Shown here: one piece after another, positions 27,722-36,584 of the stretch
Numbering within the stretch: the stretch's first letter is position 1
Layout: every line of letters starts with the position of its first letter
Origin: Micromonospora kangleipakensis
GTDB lineage: Bacteria > Actinomycetota > Actinomycetes > Mycobacteriales > Micromonosporaceae
Length of the DNA stretch: 64,000 nt
Direction: 5' to 3'
Assembly (NCBI RefSeq): GCF_004217615.1
Contig: NZ_SHLD01000001.1
Span: 2,728,001-2,792,000 of the forward strand
The notes under the pieces: model-generated
Told to the model about the DNA's origin: nothing
What the model saw: only the letters and a program-made list of their open reading frames with translations
Database searches by the model: none
Program-made: the position numbers and the translations under genes

Positions 27722-28453
27722 GTGACGGATGGCGGGTGGACCGGGCCGGTGCTGGTGACCGGCACGGACACCGGGGTGGGCAAGACGGTGGTGACCGCGG
27801 CGATCGCGGCGGCGGCGCAGGCCGCCGGGCTGCGGGTCGCCGTGGTCAAGCCGGGGCAGACCGGTACGGCCACCGGCGAGCCGGGCGACATCGACTCGGT
27901 GACCCGACTGGCCGCCCCGCTGACCGGCCGGACCCTGGCCAGCTACCCGGACCCGCTCGCCCCGCTCGCCGCCGCCCGGGTCGCCGAGCTGGAACCGCTG
28001 GAGCTGTACGCGGCGGTCGACGCGGTCCGCGAGGAGGTCGACAAGCACGACCTGGTGCTCGTCGAGGGGGCCGGCGGCCTGCTCGTACCGATGGGGCTGC
28101 GGCCCTCGGGCGAGCCCTGGACGGTGGCCGACCTGGCGGTGTCGCTCGGCGCCCCGGCCGTGGTGGTGGCCCGCGCCGGGCTCGGCACGCTGAACCACAC
28201 CGCGCTCACCCTGGAGGCGTTGGAGCGCCGGGCCGTCCCGGCCGGGGTGGTGATCGGCGCCTGGCCGACCGCACCGGAGCTGGTGCACTGGACCAACCTG
28301 ACCGACCTGGTGCCGAACCTGCTCGGCGCCCTGCCCGACGGGGCGGGCGGCATGGACCCGGGGGTCTTCCGCCGCTCCGCGCCCGGCTGGCTCACCCCGG
28401 CGCTGCACGGGGTGCTGGACGACTGGCGCACCTGGGCCGAGGAGATCAGCTGA
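27722..28453 (+). CDS. bioD: Dethiobiotin synthetase
   Basis: 243 residues; the P-loop GTDTGVGKT is at 14-22, the substrate-binding KPGQTG follows, and VLVEGAGGLLVPM is conserved. It closes the ureido ring using CO2 and ATP. GTG start at 27722, 6 nt after the second repeat unit. It ends 3 bp from the first gene of the polyketide cluster, which converges on it: a sharp boundary. Confidence 0.94.
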   Translation: MTDGGWTGPVLVTGTDTGVGKTVVTAAIAAAAQAAGLRVAVVKPGQTGTATGEPGDIDSVTRLAAPLTGRTLASYPDPLAPLAAARVAELEPLELYAAVDAVREEVDKHDLVLVEGAGGLLVPMGLRPSGEPWTVADLAVSLGAPAVVVARAGLGTLNHTALTLEALERRAVPAGVVIGAWPTAPELVHWTNLTDLVPNLLGALPDGAGGMDPGVFRRSAPGWLTPALHGVLDDWRTWAEEIS

Positions 28454-28456
28454 CGC

Positions 28457-28759
28457 TCAGGGGTACGCCGCCAGGGTCTCCAGGATCTCGTACGGCGGCT
28501 GCCGGCGCGGGTCCTGGTAGGGGCGCAGCGGCGCGGTGGTGCCCCGGTGCGTGGCGCCGCCCTCCCAGTCCTGGAAGGCGGCCAGGCTGGTCCACTCGCT
28601 CATCACCACGAAGCTCGCCGGGTCGACGGCGGAGCGCAGCAGCTGGTTGCCGAGCAGCCCGGGGGTGCCGGCCAGCGCCCGGCTGACCCGGTGGTACGCG
28701 TCCCGCACCGCGGCGCCGTCGCCGTCCACGCGGTGCCAGAGCAGGATCCGGACGCTCAT
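28457..28759 (-). CDS. ABM-domain monooxygenase (cluster left end)
   Basis: 100 residues of the antibiotic-biosynthesis-monooxygenase dimeric alpha/beta-barrel fold (VRILLWHRVDGDG; GLLGNQLLRS; FVVMSEWTSLAAFQDWE). Such cofactor-free enzymes oxygenate anthrone- or naphthacenone-type rings in type II polyketide pathways. Its ATG overlaps the stop of the upstream SDR gene (TGATG), so it is the third gene of the OMT-SDR-ABM operon. Its homologue in this cluster is at 46610-46957. Confidence 0.85.
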   Translation of the reverse strand: MSVRILLWHRVDGDGAAVRDAYHRVSRALAGTPGLLGNQLLRSAVDPASFVVMSEWTSLAAFQDWEGGATHRGTTAPLRPYQDPRRQPPYEILETLAAYP

Positions 28760-29736
28760 CACATCCCCCCGTCGACGGTGACGGTCTCCCCGGTGACGCA
28801 CCGGGCCAGGTCGCCGGCGAGGAAGAGCACCGCCGCGGCCACATCCTCGGCGGTGCCCGGTCGGCCCAGCGCCACCGGCGGGTGGGTGTCGGCGGCCGGC
28901 GCCCGCCCCGGCGTCGACCCGCCGCCCGGTGCCGCCGTGGCCGGGGAGGGTGGGGCGACGGCGGGGCCGAAGCCCTGCATGGCGGTGCCCACCCAGTGGC
29001 CCTGCGTCGCGCTGCCCAGCCAGTGGCCCTGCGGCGCGGTGACCTGCACCTGCGGTGCGGGCGTTCCGGCCGGCGCCGGGCCGGTGGCGCTCTCCCGGCC
29101 GGCCGACGGGCCGCCCGGGGCCGCCGTGGCGGGGGCGTCCGCCGGGTCGAGGGCGATGCGCCCGGTGGCCACCGCGTTGACCCGGATGCCGTCCGGTCCC
29201 AGCTCCCGGGCCAGCGCGCGGGTCAGCCCGAGCACGCCCGCCTTCGCCGCCAGGTCGTGCGCCCGGGCCGGCCGGCCGCGCAGGGCCGCCGCCGAGGTCA
29301 GGTTGACCACCGAGGCGCCCGCGCCGAGCAGCGGCAGCGCCTCCCGGGTGACCAGGAACATCCCGGTCAACGTGCCGTCGAGCACCCGCCGCCACTCGGC
29401 CACCGTCAGCGCGGCCAGCCGGGCCGACCCGCTCGCGGTGTCCGCGTTGACCAGCACGTCCAGTCCGGACAGCTGCCGCCGGCACAGGTTGAGCAGCTGG
29501 GTCACCTCGTCCGGATCGGTGACGTCGGCCCGGACCAGGTGGTGCGTGCCGCCCCGCTCCTTCAGCCGGACCCGCAGGTCGTCCACGCCCGCACCCTCCG
29601 CGCGGTACGCCGCCATCACCGTCGCCCCCGCGTCGGCGAGGGCCAGCGCGACGGCCCGGCCGACGCCCCGGTCGGCGCCGGTGACCAGGGCCCGCCGGCC
29701 GTCCAGCCGCGCCCCGGCCCGCCCGCCCGCGCTCAC
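28759..29736 (-). CDS. Short-chain dehydrogenase with missing catalytic Tyr and a repeat-bearing insert
   Basis: 325 residues. The Rossmann motif TGADRGVGRA is present, but the usual NNAG reads NADT and the catalytic YxxxK reads DLAAK (Asp161 for Tyr, Lys165 kept; Ser148 kept). An insertion of roughly 75 residues (about 198-272), rich in Pro/Ala/Gly, splits the C-terminal part and contains three 9-residue repeats with QGHW at 226 and 235 and QGFG at 244. Normal members are about 250 residues. It may be non-catalytic or use different chemistry. Start GTG 29736 overlaps the O-methyltransferase stop (GTGA). Confidence 0.8.
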   Translation of the reverse strand: MSAGGRAGARLDGRRALVTGADRGVGRAVALALADAGATVMAAYRAEGAGVDDLRVRLKERGGTHHLVRADVTDPDEVTQLLNLCRRQLSGLDVLVNADTASGSARLAALTVAEWRRVLDGTLTGMFLVTREALPLLGAGASVVNLTSAAALRGRPARAHDLAAKAGVLGLTRALARELGPDGIRVNAVATGRIALDPADAPATAAPGGPSAGRESATGPAPAGTPAPQVQVTAPQGHWLGSATQGHWVGTAMQGFGPAVAPPSPATAAPGGGSTPGRAPAADTHPPVALGRPGTAEDVAAAVLFLAGDLARCVTGETVTVDGGM

Positions 29737-30791
29737 GCCGGCCGGCATTCGAGCACCGCCCACCGCCCGGCCGTCGGCTCGCCGACCAGCTCGAAGCCGC
29801 CGGCGCGCAGCAGCTCCCGCCACTGCTCCGCGTCGCGTTCCCGGCCGCCGAAGCGCAGCAGCATGTCGATGTCGAGGAACTTGCCGTGGTCCCACGCGTT
29901 CAACGGAGCCAGCACGTGCTCCAGCACCAGCAGGCGCGCCTCGGGGTCGGCGCCGATCGCGGCGCGGATCCGGCGCAGGATCGCCAGCGCGTCCTCGTCG
30001 TCCCAGTCGTGCAGCACCGCCTTGAGCACGTACGCGTCGAAGCCGCCGGGCAGCTCGCCGAAGAAGTCGCCGGGCCGCACCTCGGCCCGGTCCGCCACGC
30101 CCCGGGCGGCGAAGACGCCGGCCGCCACCTCGGCCACGTGCGGCTGGTCGACCAGCGTCCCGCGCACCGAGGGGTGCCGGTGCAGCAGCTCGGCCAGGAA
30201 GTGGCCCCGCCCGCCGCCCACGTCGGCCACCCGGCGGAAGCGCCCGAAGTCGTACGCGTCGAGGAACTGCCGGGTGGTGGTCGCGCTCATCCGGGTCATC
30301 GCCCGGTCGAAGACCGCGCTCACCTCGGGGTGCGCCCGCAGGTGGTCGAAGAACCCGGCGCCGAAGAGCTCCGGGAAGACCGGCTTGCCGGTGCGCAGGC
30401 TGTCGACGATCCGCCCGTACGGCGCCCACATCTCCTCGGCGCCGTTGAACAGGATCATGTCCCGCTGGCTGTGCGGCACGTCGGCGCGCATCGCCTCGGC
30501 CAGCTCGGTGAGCGCGAACTCCCGGCCCTCCCGCTCGGCGAAGACGCCGACGGCGGCGGCGCAGCGCAGCAGCCGGTACAGCGCCCCCGGATCGGTGTCG
30601 GTGCGTCGGGCCAGCTCGTCGACCGGCAGCGGGCCGTCGGCCAGCGCGTCGGCGACGCCGACCTCCGCCAGCGCGTAGATGACCTGGGAGATGCGCTTGC
30701 CGCTGGTGAGCAGGAGGAGCCGGGCGGGTGCCGGCAACGGCGCGTCGCCGAGCCCGGCCACCGCCTGGGCTCCTCGCCAGTTGCTGTCCAT
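29733..30791 (-). CDS. SAM-dependent O-methyltransferase (TcmO/DnrK type)
   Basis: 352 residues with an N-terminal winged-helix dimerisation domain (about 1-110) and a class-I methyltransferase domain: SAM-binding VADVGGGRGHF near residue 190 and LKAVLHDWDDEDAL with the catalytic His region. Family members methylate phenols of aromatic polyketides. First gene of an operon with the SDR and ABM genes. GGAGAA precedes the ATG, and a SARP-type promoter lies 70-100 bp upstream. Confidence 0.92.
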   Translation of the reverse strand: MDSNWRGAQAVAGLGDAPLPAPARLLLLTSGKRISQVIYALAEVGVADALADGPLPVDELARRTDTDPGALYRLLRCAAAVGVFAEREGREFALTELAEAMRADVPHSQRDMILFNGAEEMWAPYGRIVDSLRTGKPVFPELFGAGFFDHLRAHPEVSAVFDRAMTRMSATTTRQFLDAYDFGRFRRVADVGGGRGHFLAELLHRHPSVRGTLVDQPHVAEVAAGVFAARGVADRAEVRPGDFFGELPGGFDAYVLKAVLHDWDDEDALAILRRIRAAIGADPEARLLVLEHVLAPLNAWDHGKFLDIDMLLRFGGRERDAEQWRELLRAGGFELVGEPTAGRWAVLECRPA

Positions 30792-30861
30792 GGGTTCTCC
30801 GTTCTCGCCGGGTGTGGGCCGGCGGACCGACCGGTGCCCCGGCCACCGACCGCCACCGGCG

Positions 30862-30893
30862 ACGGTGCCGCCGCGCGCTCGAGAACCGGTCAG
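30862..30893 (-). promoter_or_regulatory. SARP-type promoter of the O-methyltransferase operon
   Basis: On the minus strand, CTGACCG (30893-30887) and TCGAGCG (30882-30876) are 11 bp apart, then 8 bp to a -10 box CACCGT (30867-30862). Spacing equals that of the other nine elements in the cluster and of known SARP sites. Only two heptamers are convincing here. Confidence 0.6.
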
Positions 30894-30913
30894 GACGCGG
30901 TGGTGCCCGGCGC

Positions 30914-30956
30914 TCCAGCCGCCCTCCAGATCGACTCCACCGGGGTGGCCGAGCAT
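30914..30956 (+). promoter_or_regulatory. SARP-type promoter of the DUF1772-SDR-cyclase operon
   Basis: TCCAGCC (30914), TCCAGAT (30925) and TCCACCG (30936) are spaced at exactly 11 bp; after 8 bp comes GAGCAT (30951-30956), the same -10 box as the KSalpha operon. It is back to back with the O-methyltransferase promoter. Confidence 0.72.
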
Positions 30957-31033
30957 GGTCGCCGATCCGCCCGGCCGGGACGTCCGGGCGGCCGGCAGCC
31001 GCGGCGGGCCGCCGCGGCGGGGAGGGAAGGACG

Positions 31034-31504
31034 ATGATGACCTGGATATCCGGGCTGCTCGGGGTCTCCGCGCTGGTGGCAAGCGGGATCACCGCCGGGG
31101 TGCTCTTCGCCGTCGCGGTGAGCGTGCTGCCCACGCTCTTCGCGCTTCCCGCGGGCACCTACATCCGGGTGCACCGGCTGCTGGGCAAGGGCTACCACCC
31201 GGTGATGCCGATCGTGGTGAACGTCGGCATGGTCGCGGACTTCCTGCTGGTCCCGGTGGCGCTGGACCGGAACGACGGCAGCTGGGTGCTGTTCGTGGTC
31301 GCCGGGCTGCTCCTGGCCGCCAGCCAGTTCGTCTCGCACCTCGGCAACGTGCCGATCAACCGGCAGGTCAAGCGGGTCGACCCGGACGCCGTACCGGCCG
31401 ACTGGTGGGATCCGCGACCGCGGTGGCAGACGCTGCACCGGACCCGCACCTCGCTGGCGGTGGGCGCGCTGCTGCTCAACGCGATCGCGGTGGTGGCGCG
31501 GTGA
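31034..31504 (+). CDS. DUF1772 / anthrone-oxygenase-like membrane protein
   Basis: 156 residues with four hydrophobic helices and the conserved N-x-P-I-N-x-x tail motif (HLGNVPINRQVKRVDP) of DUF1772 proteins, some of which oxidise anthrones to anthraquinones in polyketide pathways. GGAGGGAAGG precedes the ATG. Translationally coupled to the next SDR gene by GTGA. Being membrane-bound, it would act on a lipophilic polycyclic intermediate. Confidence 0.8.
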   Translation: MMTWISGLLGVSALVASGITAGVLFAVAVSVLPTLFALPAGTYIRVHRLLGKGYHPVMPIVVNVGMVADFLLVPVALDRNDGSWVLFVVAGLLLAASQFVSHLGNVPINRQVKRVDPDAVPADWWDPRPRWQTLHRTRTSLAVGALLLNAIAVVAR

Positions 31505-32256
31505 GCGCCCCCGCGCCGGCGGTCGACCTGCTGGGCCTGGCCGGGCGGCGGTGCCTGGTCACCGGGGGCACCCGGGGGATCGGGCGGGCCGTGGTGCACG
31601 CGCTGCTCGACGCCGGCGCCTCGGTGCTCACCTGCCATCGGGGCGACGCCGCGGCGGCCGTCGCCCTGTCCGGGTCGACCGACGTACCGCAGCGGTTGCG
31701 GGTGGTGCGGGCGGACCTGACCGTGCCGGCGGACCGGGAGCTGCTCGCCACCGCCTGCCGGGACGAGTTCGGCGGCCTGGACGTGCTGGTGAACAACGCC
31801 GCCGTCGACGGTGGGACGCCATTCGCGGGAATGTCCGACGAGGAGTGGCGCCGGGTCGTCGACGCGGACCTGACCGCGGTCGCCGCCACCACCCGGACGG
31901 TCCTGCCGCTGCTCCGCCCCGGCGCGTCGGTGGTCACCGTCGGCGCCGCGCTGGCCCTGCGCGGCGCCCCGGGCCGCAGCCACTACGCCGCCGCGAAGTC
32001 GGGGCTGCTCGGCTTCTCCCGCTCGCTCGCCAAGGAGCTGGGACCGACCGGAATCCGGGTGAACACGGTCGCGCCCGGCCCCGTCGCGTCGCCCGGCGAG
32101 GAACCGCCCCCGCCGCTCGCCGCCCGGCTGCGCGCGATGGCCGCCCTCGGCCGGCAGGCCACCGCCGCGGAGGTTGCCGACGTGGTGCTCTTCCTCGCCG
32201 GCCGGCTCTCCGGCTACGTCACCGGCACCGTCGTCCACGTCGACGGCGGCATCTGA
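31501..32256 (+). CDS. Short-chain dehydrogenase/reductase
   Basis: 251 residues; TGGTRGIGRA cofactor loop, LVNNAA, and an intact catalytic HYAAAKSG (YxxxK) in FabG-like order, ending VHVDGGI. It probably reduces a keto group or quinone of the polyketide. Coupled to the DUF1772 gene by a GTGA overlap. Similar to the intact SDR at 45858-46610 and to the degenerate one at 28759-29736, so the three probably share ancestry. Confidence 0.9.
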   Translation: MSAPAPAVDLLGLAGRRCLVTGGTRGIGRAVVHALLDAGASVLTCHRGDAAAAVALSGSTDVPQRLRVVRADLTVPADRELLATACRDEFGGLDVLVNNAAVDGGTPFAGMSDEEWRRVVDADLTAVAATTRTVLPLLRPGASVVTVGAALALRGAPGRSHYAAAKSGLLGFSRSLAKELGPTGIRVNTVAPGPVASPGEEPPPPLAARLRAMAALGRQATAAEVADVVLFLAGRLSGYVTGTVVHVDGGI

Positions 32257-32289
32257 CCAGTCCGACCCACGACACCTCAAGGAGTCACC

Positions 32290-33000
32290 ATGCCGTTCGG
32301 TGCCATCAGCTACGGGGTGAAACCCGGCCACGAGGACGAGATCGCCGGGATCTTCTCGGCCGGCAGCTTCCAGCGGGCCTCCTCGCCCACCCTGCGCGAC
32401 CCCTCCGGCGCGGTGGTCGGTCGCCTGCTCGCCACCGGTCTGTTCATCCAGGACACGGACATGGTCCGGGTCATCCAGTTCGAGGGGAACGGTGCCGCGA
32501 TCGCGCGGCACATGGGTTCCCAGCCGGGCGTGCACCGGGCCGAGCAGCAGATCGCGCCGTACCTGGCGGAGGCCCGGGACACCGGCACCGTCGAGGGCTT
32601 CTCCGCCCACTTCAGCCGCGCCACGATGCGCCCGGTGCAGCAGCACGTGCGCCGCGACGACGTGGCCACCGCGATGCTGGCGCTGCGCTGGCCGGTCGTG
32701 CCGGACGCCGCTCCGGAGATCGGCGGCGCGCTGGCCGCCACCCCGCCGATCTCCGCCGATGATGGTCCGGTGCTGGCCACCGCGGCCTTCGTCCGGGACC
32801 GCACGCTGGTGCGGATCTACCAGTACGAGGGTGAGCTGGCGGCGGCGCTGGACCACATCACCGGCTGGGCGGGGCGGGCGGTGGAGTGGGAGCGGCTGCG
32901 GCCGTACGTGGTCGGCCCGATGGTGGCCCTGCCGGCCCCGATGCGGTGTATCTCCCAGCTCTCCGTGCTCAACCTGCCGGCCGCCGCCCGCGGCGCCTGA
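32290..33000 (+). CDS. SchA/CurD-like cyclase/hydroxylase protein
   Basis: 236 residues with two related halves (MVRVIQFEGNGAAIARHM and LVRIYQYEGELAAALDHI), the tandem layout of the SchA/CurD family found in spore-pigment and pentangular polyketide clusters, where it takes part in late ring closure or oxygenation. GGAG precedes the ATG; third gene of its operon. Confidence 0.85.
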   Translation: MPFGAISYGVKPGHEDEIAGIFSAGSFQRASSPTLRDPSGAVVGRLLATGLFIQDTDMVRVIQFEGNGAAIARHMGSQPGVHRAEQQIAPYLAEARDTGTVEGFSAHFSRATMRPVQQHVRRDDVATAMLALRWPVVPDAAPEIGGALAATPPISADDGPVLATAAFVRDRTLVRIYQYEGELAAALDHITGWAGRAVEWERLRPYVVGPMVALPAPMRCISQLSVLNLPAAARGA

Positions 33001-33260
33001 TCCCGTCCCGGTCGCTCGTCCGTTCACCCGCCGCCCCGGCACCGCGTCCCGGTGCCGGGGCGACGGGTCGTTCCGGGCTGCCAGCCGCGGCGGGCCGGCA
33101 CCGGGTCGCCGACCGGGCGGCATCCCAGGCCCACCGGACCCCGCCAGATCGGCGAGATGGCGTCGGTCACTTCCGCCCAACGCGGGCGTGGGCCGGGCGC
33201 GCCGACGCCCGCGCGAGGTCGCGCGGGCGTGCGGACGTACGGCCCCGGAGCGCCGCGGGA
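33001..33260. other. Intergenic region between converging genes
   Basis: 260 bp without a gene; contains the terminator at 33205-33230. Nothing else recognised. Confidence 0.5.
33205..33230. terminator. Bidirectional terminator
   Basis: Perfect 12-bp stem ACGCCCGCGCGA/TCGCGCGGGCGT with a minimal loop, between the converging cyclase and peptide-transporter genes. Confidence 0.7.
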
Positions 33261-34754
33261 TCAGGCCGCCGGGACGCCGGCGGTGAGCAGGCGGCGGATG
33301 CGGACGCGGCGGGCGAGCAGGACCAGGCCGACGGCGAGTGCGACGAGGGCCAGCGCCGCGTAGTAGGCCGGCTGCGGCAGGGCCGGGGCGAGCTGCCCGA
33401 TCCGGCCGCCGACGGCCGCGCCCACCGCCGCCGACAACCACCACAGCCCCATCATCTGGCTGCGGTAGAAGGCCGGGGCGGCGGTACCGGCGGCGCTGAT
33501 CCCGACCGGGGCGAGCGCGAGCTCCCCGGCGGCCTGGAGCAGGAAGACCAGCAGCAGCCAGACCGGCGACACCGGGGCCTCGGCGGCCCGTACCGCCACC
33601 ACCGCCATCACCAGGTAGCTCGCCGCCACCAGGCCGAGGCCGAGCGCGAACTTCACCGGTACGCCCAGCCGGTCGCCGAGGCGGACCCAGAGCCAGGCGC
33701 CCAGCGGCGCCACGGCGAGGATGAAGAGCGGGTGCAGCGACTGGAACCAGCTCGCCGGCACCAGGAAACCGAACACCTCGCGGTCGACGGATTCCCGGGC
33801 GAACTGGCTGAGCACCGAGCCCGACTGCGTGAAGATCATCCAGAACACGGCCGAGCCGAGGAAGAGCCGGATGAAGCCGTACACCCGCAGCCGCTCCACC
33901 GGGGTGATCGCCGGGTGCCGTAGCAGCCGCCGGAACAGCAGCACCGGTACGCCCAGCACGGTCAGCCCGAGCGGGATCAGGGCGTGCTCGACACGCAGCG
34001 TGCCGGCGAGCGCGTCGGCGCCGAGCAGGCCGGCCACCACGGCCACCAGGTACCCGGTCCGGCGGAACAGCCGCCGGCGCGCGGCCGCCCCGATCGGGTG
34101 CGCCGGCTGGGCGCCGACCGGTCCGAAGTGCCGGCGGCCGAGGGCGAACTGGAGCACCCCGGCGTACATGCCGACGGCCGCGGCGGCGAAGCCGAGGTGC
34201 CAGTCCACGGTCTCGCCGAGGAAGCCGGTGACCACCGGGGCGATCAGCGCGCTGACCTGGATGCTCATGTAGAAGATGGAGAACGCGGCCTCCCGGCGGG
34301 TCACGTCGCCGTCGCCGTAGAAGTCGCTGAGCAGAACCCCCATGTTGGGCTTGAGCAGCCCGGTGCCGGCGATCAGCAGGCCCAGGCCGGCCCAGATCGA
34401 CCAGGCGCCGGGCAGCGCCATGCAGGTGTGCCCGGCGGCGATGACGAGGCCGCCGTACAGGGTCGTCCGCCGGGCGCCGAGCAGCCGATCCCCGATCCAC
34501 GCGCCCGGCACGGCGGCCAGGAAGACCAGGGCCATGTACAGCCCGAACAGCGCGGTCGCGGTGCCCACGCCGAGGCCGAGGCCGCCGTCGGCGCGGGGCG
34601 CCACCGCGTACAGGAAGAGGATCGCCTGCATGCCGTAGAAGCTGAAGCGTTCCCACATGTCGGTGAGGAAGAGGGTGACGAACCAGCGCGGCATGCCGGC
34701 GAGGCGGCCCGGCGCGGTCGTCGGCGCGGGTGGCGCCAGTTGGATCCGTGTCAT
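33261..34754 (-). CDS. POT/PTR-family proton-coupled transporter
   Basis: 497 residues, about 12-14 membrane helices. LFLTDMWERFSFYGMQAIL carries the ExxERFxYYG-type signature (here WERFSFYG) of proton-dependent oligopeptide transporters; GTGLLKPNMGVLLSDFY and a late FYRSQMMGLWW also fit. In a polyketide cluster it might export product or import a precursor. Its promoter is a SARP-type element, so it belongs to the pathway. Confidence 0.88.
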   Translation of the reverse strand: MTRIQLAPPAPTTAPGRLAGMPRWFVTLFLTDMWERFSFYGMQAILFLYAVAPRADGGLGLGVGTATALFGLYMALVFLAAVPGAWIGDRLLGARRTTLYGGLVIAAGHTCMALPGAWSIWAGLGLLIAGTGLLKPNMGVLLSDFYGDGDVTRREAAFSIFYMSIQVSALIAPVVTGFLGETVDWHLGFAAAAVGMYAGVLQFALGRRHFGPVGAQPAHPIGAAARRRLFRRTGYLVAVVAGLLGADALAGTLRVEHALIPLGLTVLGVPVLLFRRLLRHPAITPVERLRVYGFIRLFLGSAVFWMIFTQSGSVLSQFARESVDREVFGFLVPASWFQSLHPLFILAVAPLGAWLWVRLGDRLGVPVKFALGLGLVAASYLVMAVVAVRAAEAPVSPVWLLLVFLLQAAGELALAPVGISAAGTAAPAFYRSQMMGLWWLSAAVGAAVGGRIGQLAPALPQPAYYAALALVALAVGLVLLARRVRIRRLLTAGVPAA

Positions 34755-34812
34755 CGATGCGTCCTCCGTGGCCGGTCCGGCGCGGGAGGCGACCCGCGCT
34801 CCTGTCGGCGGA

Positions 34813-34855
34813 AGGCTCGCACCGGTGACTCGACGGGGACTGGACCACCGCTCGA
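34813..34855 (-). promoter_or_regulatory. SARP-type promoter of the POT transporter
   Basis: Minus-strand TCGAGCG (34855-34849), TCCAGTC (34844-34838) and TCGAGTC (34833-34827) at 11-bp steps, 8 bp, then -10 GAGCCT (34818-34813). Confidence 0.74.
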
Positions 34856-34888
34856 CGCTGGCGGAGGGCCGGCGTGAGCGGCGGAGGG

Positions 34889-35728
34889 TCAGACGCCGAC
34901 GGCCCGGCGGATCCGGACCAGGGCCTCGCCGAGCGCCTGCCGGCACTCCTCGATGGCGTGCGCGTCGGCGGCGTTGCCCTCCTGGAGGGCCCGGCGGGCG
35001 TCCTCCCGGAACCGGTCCACCATCTTCTCGACCTGTCGGGCGTTGCGCCCGAAGGCGAAGTAGTCGCTCCACTCGTGGCGCCACTCCGCACCCCAGGAGA
35101 GCGCCTCGCGCCACTCCCGCGGGCCCCAGTCCTCCGGCCCCGTCCCGTGCCGCTCCGGCTCCGCGGCCGCCGGCCCGCGCTCCGCGTCGGCCCGGCCCGC
35201 CGGCGTCCGGTCGGCGAGCCGCTCCTCCGGGCGTTCGGCCGCCTCGGCCTCCGCGCCGGTGGGCTCCGGCCCGCCGGTGGTCGGCTCCGGCTCGTCGCCC
35301 CGACGGAACCAGCCGCGCCGGTTCTCCGGGCTCCGTACCCGCCGGCCGCGCCGGGCCTCGGCGCGCAGCCCGGCCGCCTCGGCGCGGATGTCGGCGTCGG
35401 CCTCCCGGGTGATGTCGGCGATCGAGCGGTCGATCTCCCTGGTCAGCTCGTCCAGCTCGGGCGCGCGGCGGCGGAGCTCCTCCTCGCCGCCGGAGGTGAT
35501 CCGGTAGACCTTGCGGCCACTCTCGTCGACCTCCCGGGAGACCAGCCCCTCGGTCTCCAACCGGGACAGTCGCGGGTAGACGGCGCCGGCCGACGGGGCG
35601 TACGCGCCGGCGAAGGTCTCCTCGATCAGCTTGATCACTTCGTAGCCGTGCCGGGGCTGGTCCCGGAGCAGGGCGAGCAGGTAGAGCTTGAACTGCCCGT
35701 GGCCGAACGGGGAGGTGGGTGCCCTCAT
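34889..35728 (-). CDS. PadR-family transcriptional regulator
   Basis: 279 residues. The N-terminal PadR winged helix (FKLYLLALLRDQPRHGYEV, then GAVYPRLSRLETEGLV with REVDESGRKVYRIT) is followed by a helical dimerisation segment, an acidic Pro/Glu linker and a C-terminal helical part. PadR proteins repress efflux or stress genes and release DNA on ligand binding. Its gene is coupled (ATGA) to an upstream DUF4097-like gene, and its likely operator recurs at the MFS efflux gene at 39.6 kb. Confidence 0.88.
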   Translation of the reverse strand: MRAPTSPFGHGQFKLYLLALLRDQPRHGYEVIKLIEETFAGAYAPSAGAVYPRLSRLETEGLVSREVDESGRKVYRITSGGEEELRRRAPELDELTREIDRSIADITREADADIRAEAAGLRAEARRGRRVRSPENRRGWFRRGDEPEPTTGGPEPTGAEAEAAERPEERLADRTPAGRADAERGPAAAEPERHGTGPEDWGPREWREALSWGAEWRHEWSDYFAFGRNARQVEKMVDRFREDARRALQEGNAADAHAIEECRQALGEALVRIRRAVGV

Positions 35729-36549
35729 CGCTGCTCCTCGGTCCCGATGGCCGGTGCGGGTGCCGCCGGTGGCGGGGTGGGCGTGCCGGACCCGGCCTGC
35801 CGGACCAGCGCCACCTGGCCGGAGACCGTGGTGCCGCGGACGCGGACCGCGTGCGGCGCGGTGCCGCGGCGCAGCCGCAGCCCGACCGTCGCGCCGCCCT
35901 CGCCGGAGGCGTGGCTCTCCAGCCCGGGCGTGCCGTCGGGGAGCTGGGTGACGACCGGGCCGCCGTCGGTGGTCAGCTCGACGTCGAGGCTGGCGCCGTC
36001 GTCGTCCGGCACGCCGACCAGCAGCGGGCCGGAGACCGCGGTGAGGTCCAGCGCGACCGGCTCCCGGCCAGCCACCACGGTCACCTCGCCGGAGACCGTC
36101 TCCAGGTGCGCGTGGCCGGTGCAGCCGCGGGCGAGGATCCGGGCGGAGACCGTGCGGGCGCGCAGCTCCGGGCCCGTCCGGTCCACCACGATCTCGCCGT
36201 TGAGGCTGGTCAGCCGGGTGCTGCCGGCGAGTCCGACGGCGACGATGCCGGCGCCGACGGTCTCCACCTCGACCTCGGTGCCGGCCGGCAGCGCCAGCGC
36301 CAGGCGGCACCGGCGCCGGAAGGCCGGCGGGAAGTCCCGCCACCAGGGCCGGTGCAGCCCCTGGTCGTGGCGCACCTCCAGCAGGTCGCCGGTCAGGGTG
36401 ACCCGCAGCGGCGGGCCGGTGAGGTCGGTCAGCTCCAGCAGCGGGGGGCCGCTGGTCAGGTCGACCTCGCCGCCGACGACCCGGATCCGGACCCGTCGGG
36501 CCGGCGGCAGCTCGAGCCGCTCGCCCTCGCGTACCTGCCACTCCTGCAC
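35725..36549 (-). CDS. DUF4097-like beta-helix protein
   Basis: 274 residues of repeated short beta-strand units (RLTSLNGEIVVD, HLETVSGEVTVV, DLTAVSGPLLVG), the pattern of DUF4097 putative adhesin-like proteins. No signal peptide or membrane segment is evident, so it is probably cytoplasmic. DUF4097 genes frequently accompany PadR regulators; here the stop overlaps the padR start (ATGA). Molecular function unknown. Confidence 0.8.
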   Translation of the reverse strand: MQEWQVREGERLELPPARRVRIRVVGGEVDLTSGPPLLELTDLTGPPLRVTLTGDLLEVRHDQGLHRPWWRDFPPAFRRRCRLALALPAGTEVEVETVGAGIVAVGLAGSTRLTSLNGEIVVDRTGPELRARTVSARILARGCTGHAHLETVSGEVTVVAGREPVALDLTAVSGPLLVGVPDDDGASLDVELTTDGGPVVTQLPDGTPGLESHASGEGGATVGLRLRRGTAPHAVRVRGTTVSGQVALVRQAGSGTPTPPPAAPAPAIGTEEQR

Positions 36550-36584
36550 GCCACACTCCTTCGGGCCGACCGCCTGTCCGGACC

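Noticed and set aside
30911..30939. TGGAG heptamers at 11 bp read on the minus strand toward the O-methyltransferase
   Set aside because: Reading the plus strand gives TCCAG heptamers with a correct 8-bp gap to GAGCAT, matching the other sites; the minus reading has no -10. The O-methyltransferase has its own element at 30862-30893.
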